Source: CAZELM01 sp964512995
Lineage (GTDB): Bacteria; CSSED10-310
Reading direction: 5' to 3'
DNA: 64,000 nucleotides
Assembly: GCA_964512995.1 (NCBI GenBank)
Contig: CAZELM010000001.1
Span: 124,001 to 188,000, forward strand
In this document: in pieces, positions 45,522-55,878 of the stretch
How the letters are laid out: the number at the start of each line of letters is the position of its first letter
Numbering within the stretch: position 1 is the stretch's first letter
Notes under the pieces: generated by a model
The model's input: only the letters and a program-made list of their open reading frames with translations
Told to the model about the DNA's origin: nothing
Database searches by the model: none
Program-made: the position numbers and the translations under genes

Positions 45522-48500
45522 TATTTATCCTCCTGCGTCAGAACTCCCGTGAAAACGGCATTCAGAGAAAAGAACAGTTTTTTCAGTGTGATCTGAAATT
45601 GATCCATAAACTGATAGAACAGCGGAATGACCAGCAATGTCAGCACCGTAGATGTTGTCATTCCGCCCATGACCGTGATGGCCATGGTCGAGTACATCTG
45701 TGAGGATGCCTGGCTGCTGGAAATCGCCATGGGTGCGAGCCCCAGAATGGTTGTTGCAGCGGTCATGACAATCGGCCGTAACCGGTCTTCGGCTGCCTGG
45801 AGTATGGCATCGGTTCGATCAATGCCCGTCGCTCGAAGCTGAATGATGCAATCGATCATCACGATTGCGTTATTGACAACAACGCCAATCAGGATCACCA
45901 GTCCGATGTTCCCCATGATGTTCAGTTCGGTATCGGTGAGAAAGAGAGTCCAGTACACACCGACCATGGCAAATGGAAGACTGAGAATGATCGTGAATGG
46001 ATGGAGCAATGACTCAAATAATGCCCCCAGCAATAGAATGACCAGGATCAGTGCGAGCAAGAAGGTTTGCCCGATTTCAGCCATTCCTTCATCAAAATCC
46101 GCAAACGAGCGCCCGAATGTCCAGTTGTAACCGGTCGGGAGACGAAAGGATTGGAGCGCCAGACGGATTGTATCACGGATGGAATCCATATCTTTTTCTT
46201 CGGTTTCGATCTGCAGCACTTTCTGAATTTTGCCATCTACCCGTATGATTGTATTTTGTCCCGGTACAGTCTGAAAAGTGGCCAGTGACTTGAGTGGAAA
46301 TCCGCGTCCATCGGGGGAGTAGACCAGCAGATTCTGCAATGCGCTCACATCTTTCCGATCTTCTTCACGCAACTGAAGCCGGACGGAGATCTCTTTATCT
46401 GAACTCTGAAACCTGGGTAACGATTGCCCCATCACTCCGACTGCAATGGTTCTGGCGATGACTTCGGGTGTGATTCCGTTGATCCGTGCGATTTCCTTGT
46501 CGATCGTGATGGTGATTTCGCTCATCGGATTGTCATCGTCGCTCCGGACATCGGTAATTTGGGGAGCATTCAGCAGACAGGGGCGGACTTCCGTGATCAA
46601 TTCACTCAATACGGTGTTTGAATTCCCCTGAAGCGTGATATCCACGACATTGCTGTCGCTCGAACTGCCACCGTGCCAGCCGAACCAGTAACTGACACCG
46701 GGGATCTTGGGAAACAGCTCCCGAATACGTTTTTTAATCGCCTCTTCACTTTTGATATCTTTTCCGGAATCATCCATGAACAATCTCAGGCGGCCATTCG
46801 CCTGTTCGATGGAACAATAGACATTGTTGATAGTCAGCTCTTCTTGATGTTCGAGAATGATCTGTTCGTATTTTCGAACCGCGGCATCCGTTTCTTCCAA
46901 AGTGGCATTTTCCGGAGCGGATATCCGGATGATGATTTCCCGGTTCATCTCGCCACCCCTTAGATTTTTTTGGATTCGAGGGAGCGGGAACATGACTGAC
47001 AGAAGAATGATGATCACCATCAGAAACGATGGTAACGGATGAAAGATGATCCATTTCAGGATTCTCAGATAATACCGAGTTGTCCATGCGATAATACCGG
47101 GGGAGGTCTGGCGGGTGACGGTGATAAAACGCGTGATCGCCAATGGAACGAGTGAGAGCGCAATGAGGAGCGATGAAAGAAGGGACAGGGAAATAGGAAT
47201 TCCGATCTGTTTCATCCAGATTCCCATCTCGCCTTTGCCAAACACGAGAGGTAAAAATACGATAATCGTTGTCATTGTCGATGCGGTGATTGCGGTTCCC
47301 ACATGGGCAGCACCGGATATGCTGGCTTCCTCAGTCCTGATACCTTTAGCGCGCAACCGGAATATATTCTCTGTAACGACAACCGAGTTATCCACCAGCA
47401 TGCCGATCGCAAGCATCAATCCCATCATCGAACCAATATTGAGCGAATATCCGATGAAATATAGTCCGATCAACGCGGACAGAACAGATAATGGTACTGC
47501 GGTCAGAACAATGAGCGTTGCTCCGATTTGCCGCAGAAAAAAGAACAAAATAATGGCTGCAAACAAAGCTCCCCAGAGTCCCGTGCTCCGCAAGCCGGTC
47601 AGTGAGGATTGAATCCATTCAGCCTGATCGAAAAATGGTAAAATGGCCAATCCGTTCAATTCCGGATCTGACTGGATTGTTTTGAGTACTTGAAATACTT
47701 TTTCGCCGACTTCGACCGTATTCGCGGAGGATTCTTTCTGTACCGAAATCGTGAATCCCTGCCGACCGTTGATCCGGTGAAGTTCATTGACTTCCGGCAT
47801 TCGCCGATCAATGACCGCGATATCCTGAAGCGTCAACGGGCTGGCTCCCAGAGGGAATTCCTGATAATCCTGTTCGGATTGCAGCCGATATCGGGTGCGT
47901 AACAGGATCTTCGATCCCCCCTCCTCGATCGTTCCGACTGAGGGGTTTTCATTGGCTTTGCGAAGTGTCGAATAGACGTCGAACATGTTGATCCCATGAG
48001 CTTGGAGACGGTCCGTTTCCAGGTCGATGAACAGCGTCTCCGGGTTGATTCCGTGGGATTCCACCTGAGCGACACCATCAATCCGTTCCAGAGCGGGTTT
48101 GATCCGCTCCTCCACCAGACGATATAAGGCCGCCGGATCATCGCCATAGGACAGCCCCAGCCACAAGATCGGCCAGTCATTGCTTTTGTTACGATAGATC
48201 TGAATCTGTTCCACACCGGAAGGAAAGTCGGTCCTCGCTCGTTCATAAGCATCCCGGACTTCGAGATAGGCGGTATCCATGTTTGTGTCCGGGTAAAATG
48301 ACATGCTGGCGGAACAGCCCTGCGCCGTTGATGTTATCTCCAGGCGTTTCAGATATCTGACCATTTTGAGCTGTTCTTCGAAATGAACCGCAATCGATCG
48401 ATCGACTTCCGATGGATTGGAGTTGGGGAAGGGAATAAACAGCCATAACCATGCATTGCTGAATTCCGGTGAGAACTCCAATGGGAGTTTCAAATATACG

Positions 48501-48592
48501 AATACGCCCAGGACGACAATGATGAGAAAACTCATCAAAGCCGTAACGGGTCTTTGGTGTGTCAGATATGGGAGTGGGTGATTCTGTGTCAC
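45521..48592 (-). CDS. RND efflux transporter permease (second of a tandem pair)
   Basis: 1023 residues, the usual AcrB/CusA-type length, with 12 predicted membrane segments. Key parts are GVAQVESHGINPETLFIDLE in the porter domain, AIGMLVDNSVVVTENIFRLR in TM4 with a proton-relay Asp, and LILLGALFESLLHPFTIIL with MIDCIIQLRATGIDRTDAI in the second half. The start is a GTG at 48592, just after the TGA of the first pump gene. It probably pairs with the neighbouring pump, like MdtB/MdtC, and uses the membrane-fusion protein and TolC encoded upstream. The substrate could be lipophilic compounds; a metal pump is less likely since no Met-rich sites stand out. Confidence 0.95.
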   Translation of the reverse strand: MTQNHPLPYLTHQRPVTALMSFLIIVVLGVFVYLKLPLEFSPEFSNAWLWLFIPFPNSNPSEVDRSIAVHFEEQLKMVRYLKRLEITSTAQGCSASMSFYPDTNMDTAYLEVRDAYERARTDFPSGVEQIQIYRNKSNDWPILWLGLSYGDDPAALYRLVEERIKPALERIDGVAQVESHGINPETLFIDLETDRLQAHGINMFDVYSTLRKANENPSVGTIEEGGSKILLRTRYRLQSEQDYQEFPLGASPLTLQDIAVIDRRMPEVNELHRINGRQGFTISVQKESSANTVEVGEKVFQVLKTIQSDPELNGLAILPFFDQAEWIQSSLTGLRSTGLWGALFAAIILFFFLRQIGATLIVLTAVPLSVLSALIGLYFIGYSLNIGSMMGLMLAIGMLVDNSVVVTENIFRLRAKGIRTEEASISGAAHVGTAITASTMTTIIVFLPLVFGKGEMGIWMKQIGIPISLSLLSSLLIALSLVPLAITRFITVTRQTSPGIIAWTTRYYLRILKWIIFHPLPSFLMVIIILLSVMFPLPRIQKNLRGGEMNREIIIRISAPENATLEETDAAVRKYEQIILEHQEELTINNVYCSIEQANGRLRLFMDDSGKDIKSEEAIKKRIRELFPKIPGVSYWFGWHGGSSSDSNVVDITLQGNSNTVLSELITEVRPCLLNAPQITDVRSDDDNPMSEITITIDKEIARINGITPEVIARTIAVGVMGQSLPRFQSSDKEISVRLQLREEDRKDVSALQNLLVYSPDGRGFPLKSLATFQTVPGQNTIIRVDGKIQKVLQIETEEKDMDSIRDTIRLALQSFRLPTGYNWTFGRSFADFDEGMAEIGQTFLLALILVILLLGALFESLLHPFTIILSLPFAMVGVYWTLFLTDTELNIMGNIGLVILIGVVVNNAIVMIDCIIQLRATGIDRTDAILQAAEDRLRPIVMTAATTILGLAPMAISSSQASSQMYSTMAITVMGGMTTSTVLTLLVIPLFYQFMDQFQITLKKLFFSLNAVFTGVLTQEDK

Positions 48593-48593
48593 A

Positions 48594-51500
48594 TCAATCG
48601 CCGGTAGCCGGTTCAGGATTCGACCGATACAGGAGATGGTAGATCGTGGGAATGATAACCAGCGTCAGAACGGTCGAGGTTATGAGCCCCAGGATAATGG
48701 TAATGGCCAGAGGAGCCCGTATTTCGACTCCCGGACCCTGTTCCAGAGCCATTGGTATCAATCCCAGGATCGTTGTGAGAGCGGTCATGAGAATCGGACG
48801 CCATCGCTGCTCCCCCGATTTTACCACTGCATCGGTGATGGAGTGACCTTCCTGGCGGAGACCATTGATGGTATCGATCAGAATGATGGCATTGTTGACC
48901 ACAATACCGGCCAGAACGATCATTCCGATGAAAACGACAATCGAGATCGGAATCTGGAGAAGCCACAGACCCCAGATGACACCGATGAGGGCCAGCGGGA
49001 TGGAGAACAAGATTATCAATGGGTGAATCAATGATTCAAACTGCGAAGCCATCACCAGATACACCAGGAAAACAGCCATGGACAGAGCCATCTTCATGTT
49101 CGCGATGGACTCGTTCATTTCAATATTCTGTCCGACAATGGCATAGGATATTCCGGGATCCGGAGGGATCTTCTGAAGGATCCCTTCCATCTGATGGGTC
49201 GCTCGCTGCAGATCGATCAGGCGGACATCGCATCGGATCAGTGCCACCCGGCGCTGGTCAACCCGCCGGATTTCACTGGGACCGACTCCCATGATGATTT
49301 CTGAAACAGAGCCCAGTTGGACGGGAAATTCGGATTGGGGATTGATGATCAGATTTTTCAGGGAGTCGACCCGGTGGGTATTCTTTTTCTGACCGCGGAT
49401 CCGGATATCGATCATTTCTTTACCTGAACCCATTTCTGTCGGAATCGTTCCCTCGAGTTCGTTGCGAAGCATATCGGCGATTTCATTCGGTGCGATGGCA
49501 TGGTGAGCCAGTTTGACACGATCGAACGTGATCTGGATTTCAGGATAACCCCTCTCCAGCGTGCTGTAACAATCGGTGAATTGGGATTCCTGTTTCAATC
49601 GTTCGAGGAGACGTTGTGCATTGGAATACAGAATCTCCAGGTTTTCACCCCGCAACTCCACTTCCAGTGGTGTTTTCAGTGTGAACAGAGCTGGCCGATG
49701 GAGTTCCGCTTTTTCCACTCCAGGAATCCGGGAAATAGATGTTCGAAATTGATCCATCAACATTGTTTCAGTTTCACGGTTGTTACATTCCGGTTTGAGT
49801 GTGATCTGAAGGGATGCCAGGTTTTCCTGTTCCGTACCCAGATTGGAGCCGCTGGATGATTCAGCCCCGATAATTGTAGAAATATAATCGATTTCGGGGA
49901 GTGTTGAAGCCATATTTTCAATTTGCTGAGTGATTTTTTCCGTATCGGTCAGGGGTGTTCCAACTGGCATTTTTAAATCAATGGTAAAAGTGCCCTGTGA
50001 CATAGCGGGTATCAGGTCCGTTCCAATGCGTGGGAGAATAAAAACGATGCTGGTAATCAACAGGATGAAAGAGAGGATGATCAGAACGGATGGGCGTGTC
50101 AGTGACCATTCAAGCAATCGGATGTAAATCGACCTGGACCAGTCGTTTACGAAGTCGAAAATCCGGAAAACCGGTATCAGGAGCACCCGGATCAACCGCC
50201 AGATCATTGCGATCAGAGTAAACAGGAATAGAGAAGCACAGAAAATTCCGTTCGTCAGAAGAAATCCGGTGGAACGGAAGAGGCATTCAATGATTTCGTA
50301 AATGAGCCGGATTGGAAACAGGAAACCCATCACGATCCACCGCAGAACCGGCTGTTGAACGGCTGGAGGTTTTGACAGGTTTTGTCCTGATTTGCGTATC
50401 ATCTGACCACTGAAGAACATTGTGGCTCGAAAAACAGAAAAAATGAATCCGAAAAAAAATCGGATAGAGCGTTTTCCCGACGAATCCCGGATCCGATACT
50501 CCAGATAATGTTCCAAACTCCATACATACCGGTCGGTTCGTGAATTGACATCGATATGGAGCGAACTGATCATGGGAATCAGGCTGAGTGCGATCACCAA
50601 TGACGCCAACAGGCTGAATGCAATGGTATAGGCGAGGTCTTTGAAGATCTGTCCTGCAACTCCACTGACAAATATGATTGGAAAGAAAACGGCGATTGTT
50701 GTCAGTGTGGAGGCGGTGACGGCTGCGGAGACTTCCTCCGTCCCGCGTTGAGCGGCAATACGTATTGGCTCACCCTGTTCCTTTCGCCGGAAGATATTCT
50801 CCAGAACGACGATGGCGTTATCTACGAGCATGCCGATTCCCAAAGCCAGTCCGCCCAGACTCATCAGATTGAGCGTGATATTCTTGAAATACATTAACGA
50901 GAAGGTTGAGATGATGGAAATCGGGATTGCTAGCCCAATGATACTGGTATGCGGAAGGTTTTTGAGAAACAGAAAGAGGACCAGTATCGCGAGTATGCAT
51001 CCTGAAACGGCAGTATTTTTGACCTCTGCGATCGCTGCTTTGATGAAGACCGACTGATCTGCGACAATCTCAATCGACATGCTATCCGGCAGCAATGAAC
51101 GGATACTGCGGCGTTTTTCAAATAATTCGTGTGACGATTCACCCAGCGCATCGGCAATATTTTCTGCGACATCGATCACGTTCGCATCGCCTTCCTTGAA
51201 GATTTCGATGAGGACGTTTTCTTTTCCGGAGATATGTGTGATTGTTTTTTTGTCAATCACTGAACGTGTTACCTGGCCGATATCTTTGATGTGGACCTGT
51301 CCCTTACCGGGTGTGTCGATGATGATGTCTTCAACATCGGATTCCGATTGAAATTCATTCACCGTACGAACCAGATACTGGACATTTCCATCTTCCAGAA
51401 TACCACCCGGCAAATTGATGTTCTCCTGGGATAACCGCCGGGCGATCTGATCCAGGGTAATATTCATCGCCGTGAGCTTTGCTGTGTCTATTTCGATGCG

Positions 51501-52040
51501 AATCTCTTCTTTTTCACCTCCCAATATCTGACAGGCAGCTACACCTTCCAATGTTTCCAGCCGGGGTTTGATCTCCTGATCAGCAAACTGATACGTGCGA
51601 ATGGGATTTTCGCCGGTGAGTGCGAGCTTCATCATCGGTTCGGTTTCCGGATTGTACCGCAATATGCGCGGTTTCCCGGCGGAATCGGGAAACAAGAGGC
51701 TATCGAGTTTTTCCCGGATATCCATGATTACCTTATCCATAGATGTATTCCAGTTAAACTGAATGATGACATCGGATAATCCAGCGCTGCTGATTGAAGT
51801 AATATCCTGCAGATTGTTGATGGTTCCAAGTGCCTCTTCAATAGGTTTTGCGATCAGATTCTCAACTTCTTCCGGTGGAGCTCCGGGGAATTCCGTCCGG
51901 ATAGTGATGGATGGATAGGAGATTTCCGGGAGGAGTTTGATTTCGAGTTTTTTCAGCGAAAACCACCCGAATACAGCGATTCCCAGTGTGATCATCACTG
52001 TGGTGATCCGTCGATTGATCGCAAACTGAGCGATACTCAT
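48594..52040 (-). CDS. RND efflux transporter permease with an unusual membrane insertion
   Basis: 1148 residues, about 100 more than usual. Canonical parts are VDNAIV in GIGMLVDNAIVVLENIFRRK (TM4), the porter-domain segment EGVAACQILGGEKEEIRIEI, and GIVVNNAIILIDTINGLRQE in the second half. Between residues about 500 and 640 is an insertion with additional hydrophobic stretches (RSIRFFFGFIFSVFRATMFF, ASLFLFTLIAMIWRLIRVLL) at the junction of the two halves, where most RND pumps have a short amphipathic helix. The frame is intact. The 3' end is two bases from the second pump gene. Confidence 0.94.
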   Translation of the reverse strand: MSIAQFAINRRITTVMITLGIAVFGWFSLKKLEIKLLPEISYPSITIRTEFPGAPPEEVENLIAKPIEEALGTINNLQDITSISSAGLSDVIIQFNWNTSMDKVIMDIREKLDSLLFPDSAGKPRILRYNPETEPMMKLALTGENPIRTYQFADQEIKPRLETLEGVAACQILGGEKEEIRIEIDTAKLTAMNITLDQIARRLSQENINLPGGILEDGNVQYLVRTVNEFQSESDVEDIIIDTPGKGQVHIKDIGQVTRSVIDKKTITHISGKENVLIEIFKEGDANVIDVAENIADALGESSHELFEKRRSIRSLLPDSMSIEIVADQSVFIKAAIAEVKNTAVSGCILAILVLFLFLKNLPHTSIIGLAIPISIISTFSLMYFKNITLNLMSLGGLALGIGMLVDNAIVVLENIFRRKEQGEPIRIAAQRGTEEVSAAVTASTLTTIAVFFPIIFVSGVAGQIFKDLAYTIAFSLLASLVIALSLIPMISSLHIDVNSRTDRYVWSLEHYLEYRIRDSSGKRSIRFFFGFIFSVFRATMFFSGQMIRKSGQNLSKPPAVQQPVLRWIVMGFLFPIRLIYEIIECLFRSTGFLLTNGIFCASLFLFTLIAMIWRLIRVLLIPVFRIFDFVNDWSRSIYIRLLEWSLTRPSVLIILSFILLITSIVFILPRIGTDLIPAMSQGTFTIDLKMPVGTPLTDTEKITQQIENMASTLPEIDYISTIIGAESSSGSNLGTEQENLASLQITLKPECNNRETETMLMDQFRTSISRIPGVEKAELHRPALFTLKTPLEVELRGENLEILYSNAQRLLERLKQESQFTDCYSTLERGYPEIQITFDRVKLAHHAIAPNEIADMLRNELEGTIPTEMGSGKEMIDIRIRGQKKNTHRVDSLKNLIINPQSEFPVQLGSVSEIIMGVGPSEIRRVDQRRVALIRCDVRLIDLQRATHQMEGILQKIPPDPGISYAIVGQNIEMNESIANMKMALSMAVFLVYLVMASQFESLIHPLIILFSIPLALIGVIWGLWLLQIPISIVVFIGMIVLAGIVVNNAIILIDTINGLRQEGHSITDAVVKSGEQRWRPILMTALTTILGLIPMALEQGPGVEIRAPLAITIILGLITSTVLTLVIIPTIYHLLYRSNPEPATGD

Positions 52041-53161
52041 GGCTCAACATTCTGTGTCGGAGTTACATTGGGTGTAATTGATGGTAGAGACGTCTGGACA
52101 TCAATGACGGGCTGGCCATCTTCCAGCGAGTTCTGTCCAACAACAATCACCTTTTCACCCTCTGACAATCCCTGGATAATCTCCATAAATCCGGCATCCT
52201 CCAGCCCGGTTTCCAGAGATCGGCGCTGGCAAATATTGGCTGGTGTCATAATGAAAACCGATTTATGACTGTTCTGCCGGATGATGGCTTTTTTGGGGAC
52301 CAACAGCACATTTTGTTTTCTTTCTTTCAATATCCGCACCCGAACGAACATTCCGGATGAGAGCTGATCCCGTGCATCGATGATTCCTATGACGATTTTG
52401 ACTGTCCCGGTTTTTGGATCGACGGTCGGATGAATCCGCTGAATTTCGCCTTTGAAGATCTGATCCGGGATTGAATCGGGGAGAATCTCCACGGTCATTC
52501 CGATCTGAAGATTCTTAACTTCCCGCTCCGGCAAAAACACCTCGATTCGCAAGGAATCGGGATCGACCATTCGTAACAGTGGTATCGACGGTTGAATCAT
52601 ATCACCGATGGAGACGTGTTTTTCGGTAATGATCCCTTCTATGGGGCTATTGATCCGTGTGTGACTGTGATCGAGGGAGATCAATCGATAGCTGACATCG
52701 GCACTTTTGAACGCGTATTCAGCATCCTGAAAGGTTTCAGCGCTGACCATTTTAGCCTCATAAAGCGTTTTAATCCGTTCATACTTGTCTTTTGCCTGAC
52801 TTCGGGTGACCTCCGCCTGCTGAACGCGAAGGGATAATTCACTTCCATCCAGTTCAACCAGTAGTTGATCTTTCTCAATGGCATCGCCTTCATGAACGGG
52901 AATCCGGACGATCTGGCCGGATATCTTTGGGTAGATCAGGATATCGGTTTCCGCCATGATATTCGATGTTGTTTCCACGTAAGAACTGATTGTACCGCTT
53001 TCTATACTCTGTAATTCAACGGGGAGTGGTTCCGGTGTCGGATTGTCCATCGGTGTGGTATCCGGGATCTGATTGGATGGGTGAGTGGGAGCGTTGCAGC
53101 ACAGCAGGCACAGGCAGAAGGAACAGGTTAAAGCAAGAACGATCCAATGGGAGCGTGTCAT
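52037..53161 (-). CDS. RND efflux periplasmic adaptor (membrane-fusion) lipoprotein
   Basis: 374 residues from the ATG at 53161, which overlaps the stop of the TolC-like gene (ATGA) and follows GGAG. The lipobox LLCC places the acylated Cys at residue 22. The lipoyl half-motifs are IYPKISGQIVRIPVHEGDAI and ISPIEGIITEKHVSIGDMI-type sequence, flanking a coiled-coil hairpin (LRVQQAEVTRSQAKDKYERI), followed by beta-barrel and membrane-proximal parts. It bridges the inner-membrane pump and TolC. A Pro/Thr tail (PTPEPLP near the N-terminus, PTQNVEP at the end) is unremarkable. It is the second gene in the operon tolC-adaptor-pump-pump-ygjP-like. Confidence 0.94.
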   Translation of the reverse strand: MTRSHWIVLALTCSFCLCLLCCNAPTHPSNQIPDTTPMDNPTPEPLPVELQSIESGTISSYVETTSNIMAETDILIYPKISGQIVRIPVHEGDAIEKDQLLVELDGSELSLRVQQAEVTRSQAKDKYERIKTLYEAKMVSAETFQDAEYAFKSADVSYRLISLDHSHTRINSPIEGIITEKHVSIGDMIQPSIPLLRMVDPDSLRIEVFLPEREVKNLQIGMTVEILPDSIPDQIFKGEIQRIHPTVDPKTGTVKIVIGIIDARDQLSSGMFVRVRILKERKQNVLLVPKKAIIRQNSHKSVFIMTPANICQRRSLETGLEDAGFMEIIQGLSEGEKVIVVGQNSLEDGQPVIDVQTSLPSITPNVTPTQNVEP

Positions 53162-54591
53162 TCCCGGCTCTCCTTCCATGGCGTCAGACCGATGGTATAA
53201 TCCAGGGATGCTCGATCAAATGCATATCGATACTGGGAGTAGCTCAGTCTGATCCGGGCAGTCACCACATCGGCTCTGGCATCGATCACATCCTTGAATT
53301 GATTCAAGCCCAGTTCATAACTTTTTTCCTGTATTCGGTTGTTCTCATCCGCAGCTCGGAGATTCAGTTCCTCTGCGTGGAGTGCGGTCCAGGATTCTGC
53401 CTGCAGTTCATAAGCCCGGAGAACCTGGGCATCGATGGTGTCGGCAAGGGTTTGAAGATCTTCCTGGTTTTTTCGAATGCCGGCAGTGATGGCCATCTGC
53501 TGGCTTCGCGTTGAGGAACCATTGAAGGCAGTGAATGAGAGATAGGATCGTTGCATATAGTCGAAGGAGTTGATCTTGTCACGATACGTGCCGGATGCCA
53601 AGGTAGAGTTATTGAATGGTGAGAATTGTATGGATACTCCGGCGGTCCACCGATCATCGTCATTAGTGAATGATCCAAGATCATTGCCCTGTTTTCCATA
53701 GCTGGTGAACAGATTCACCGTGGGGCGGTTGATGGATTGAATCGCTTTCAGTTCAGCCTGAAGACGGTTGATGTCTGTTTGTATCTTTTCAAACTCCTCC
53801 CGGTTTTGACGAGTCAGGATCAGGAGATCGGAACCGCTCAGTTCGCATTGCCTGGGCAGAGGAACCGGTTTAAAATCGATAGCAGTATCCAACGGGAGAT
53901 GGCTGATCAGCAATAATGATCGAATGGCATCCTGAAGATGATGATCGGCCTGTAAATGCTCCAAATTGGATTGCGCGGTGTAAGCTTCTTCAAGATACAC
54001 TTCGTATTGAATCCCTGTGCCGATAGCGAGCCGGTTCTGAGCCAGTTTCAAGGATTCATCGGCTTTTTTGGCTTGTTCCGTTCGGATTTGAAATTCAGCT
54101 TGCCGTTCCAGAACGGCCAGGTACGCGCTGACTGTTTTCAGCCATAGGTCACGTTCGAGCGTTCGGAGTGTGAGTTCCTGGGATTGTTTGGCGTATTTGT
54201 TGGCCTGGAGAGTTGAGGTGAGTCTGGAACCGGTATAAATGGGTGCATTCACAGAGAAAGAGAGTTCGTAGCCTTCTCCTGGAACAAACGATTGACCGGT
54301 CTGCGGGTCATAGAAACTGAACTCCGCCACATCAATTATTTTATTATTGCTGATGGAGAGAGACGGTGATGGGAGGAAACCAGCACGGGATTCATCTATT
54401 TTAGTTTCTTCCACCTGGATCGTATCCCGAGCAAATTTCAGTTCCGGGGAATTGTCGAAGGCCAGTCGGACGCATTCATCGAGCGTGATGGATTGTCGGG
54501 TTGATGATGGCGAAGGCAATTCCTGAGCAATACCGGTTATTGCCAGGAACAAAAAAAATACGATAATCAGAGAAATCCGATGGTCGGACAA
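53158..54591 (-). CDS. TolC-family outer-membrane efflux protein
   Basis: 477 residues from a TTG at 54591 preceded by AGGAGG with 6-base spacing; an in-frame ATG at 54618 lies upstream with no such site. A signal peptide ends near TGIAQEL. The family duplicates are visible: SITLDECVRLAFDNSPELKF at the start and the coiled-coil RAQ-type helices (LERDLWLKTVSAYLAVLERQ), then QREEFEKIQTDINRLQAELK and YELGLNQFKDVIDARADVV. The trimer makes the outer-membrane channel for the efflux pumps encoded downstream. It is the first gene of the operon. Confidence 0.93.
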   Translation of the reverse strand: MSDHRISLIIVFFLFLAITGIAQELPSPSSTRQSITLDECVRLAFDNSPELKFARDTIQVEETKIDESRAGFLPSPSLSISNNKIIDVAEFSFYDPQTGQSFVPGEGYELSFSVNAPIYTGSRLTSTLQANKYAKQSQELTLRTLERDLWLKTVSAYLAVLERQAEFQIRTEQAKKADESLKLAQNRLAIGTGIQYEVYLEEAYTAQSNLEHLQADHHLQDAIRSLLLISHLPLDTAIDFKPVPLPRQCELSGSDLLILTRQNREEFEKIQTDINRLQAELKAIQSINRPTVNLFTSYGKQGNDLGSFTNDDDRWTAGVSIQFSPFNNSTLASGTYRDKINSFDYMQRSYLSFTAFNGSSTRSQQMAITAGIRKNQEDLQTLADTIDAQVLRAYELQAESWTALHAEELNLRAADENNRIQEKSYELGLNQFKDVIDARADVVTARIRLSYSQYRYAFDRASLDYTIGLTPWKESRE

Positions 54592-54684
54592 TAGACACCT
54601 CCTGTATTTTCGATCCATAGGTGGGATGTGATTCACCTCAATGAAATCATTACGTCTATTTCCTGTGATTTGTTCAGTGTTGAC

Positions 54685-54719
54685 AAAAAAACGGCGGATT
54701 GGTTGTGATCCGCCGTTTT
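54685..54719 (-). terminator. Strong Rho-independent terminator after tonB
   Basis: A perfect 12-bp stem AAAACGGCGGAT (54688-54699) and ATCCGCCGTTTT (54708-54719) with an 8-base loop; on the minus strand it is followed by seven T. It ends the exbB-exbD-exbD-tonB operon. Confidence 0.93.
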
Positions 54720-54741
54720 ATTATCCGAGCAAGGGGAAAAA

Positions 54742-55410
54742 TTAATTGATTTTAAAGATAACCGTCAGGTTCATAATAACATCGACTGGGATATCATTTT
54801 GAGTGCCAGGATCAAATTTCCATTGTTTTACGGCATCAATGGCAGCCTGGTCGCAGAAGGAGTTCAGTGATTTGATCACTTTGACATCCGCGACATCACC
54901 GTCTTTAGTGATAATTGCTTCGACGATGACCATACCCTGAATACGGGTTTTCCGAGCGATATCCGGGTAAACCGGATCGACTCGTTTGGTCAGGGTGGGA
55001 GCCTGCACATCACCACCGACTCGTAAAGGCGCGTCAGGTGGTGGTTCCGGTTCATCAAAGGAGATCTCATCGGCGTCGTATACAATTTCGACTTCTTCCT
55101 CTGCAATATCGACCGGCTCCAGATTTTCAACTTCCAATTGTGGTACCGGTTTTGCGAGAACCTGCTTCTTCTGTGTCTTTTTGACTTCTTCGATTTTCTC
55201 TTCTTTGGGTGGTGGTGGTGGCTTGTAGCGGGACAATTCAATGAAGTCGTTTTCAGACTGTTGCCATTTCCGGCTGTCTTTAAATTCTGGAATAATCATA
55301 TAGAGGACCAGTAAATGGAACAGGATCGACCATAAGACCATCCAGTCCATTGTAATACGGTCTCTTTTTTTTGTCAGATTTTTTTCTTGTTGAATATCAT
55401 CATATGTCAT
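54742..55410 (-). CDS. TonB-family energy transducer
   Basis: 222 residues. A cytoplasmic N-terminus, one membrane helix (MVLWSILFHLLVLYMIIPEF), a Pro-rich KPPPPPKEEKIEEV stretch, and a TonB C-terminal domain: VDPVYPDIARKTRIQGMVIV, ITKDGDVADVKVI and AIDAVKQWKFDPG. It carries energy from ExbB/ExbD to outer-membrane receptors such as the one at 30.4-33.4 kb. It is the last gene before a strong terminator. Confidence 0.94.
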   Translation of the reverse strand: MTYDDIQQEKNLTKKRDRITMDWMVLWSILFHLLVLYMIIPEFKDSRKWQQSENDFIELSRYKPPPPPKEEKIEEVKKTQKKQVLAKPVPQLEVENLEPVDIAEEEVEIVYDADEISFDEPEPPPDAPLRVGGDVQAPTLTKRVDPVYPDIARKTRIQGMVIVEAIITKDGDVADVKVIKSLNSFCDQAAIDAVKQWKFDPGTQNDIPVDVIMNLTVIFKIN

Positions 55411-55443
55411 GGTGGATATTTACCCCTCTACAAAATGGGGACG

Positions 55444-55869
55444 TTATAGCCATGATTTCATCTCTTCCTTGGATGGAAGTGCGATGTTTTTCACATCTGC
55501 TTCTTTGAGTTCATCCAAAACATCCATCATATCGCCATAAGTTGCGTTATCATTGACCTTGATAATGACAAATTTGTCTGGATTCACAGCGAGAGTCGGT
55601 TTGATATAGGGCTGAATATCCCTGAGGTTTTTGGGTGCACCGTCGATCAGCAATCGCCCGGAGGCTTGAACGTCAATCGTGATAGCCTTAATCTCTTTTT
55701 CTTCAACGATCAGACTGTCGTCGCTCTCTTTTGGAAGACGGAAATCGATTCCTTTACGGGCTGCGAATGCGGTGGTGACCATGAAGAAGATCAGCAGCAG
55801 AAATGCGATATCCGACATGGAAGCATTTGGGACTTCGGCATCGACTTTATTTGTTTTAGTAAATCTCAT
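55444..55869 (-). CDS. exbD: ExbD/TolR-family protein (second copy)
   Basis: 141 residues. The family plan is clear: a short cytoplasmic start, a single helix with the ion-conducting Asp (NASMSDIAFLLLIFFMVTTA), and a periplasmic domain ending in ...EMKSWL with VIIKVNDNATYGDMMDVLDE. It differs from the first ExbD mainly in the periplasmic part. Two ExbD genes in tandem are common in receptor-rich diderms. It sits 10 bases after the first copy and 33 bases before tonB. Confidence 0.93.
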   Translation of the reverse strand: MRFTKTNKVDAEVPNASMSDIAFLLLIFFMVTTAFAARKGIDFRLPKESDDSLIVEEKEIKAITIDVQASGRLLIDGAPKNLRDIQPYIKPTLAVNPDKFVIIKVNDNATYGDMMDVLDELKEADVKNIALPSKEEMKSWL

Positions 55870-55878
55870 GGGCGTCTC

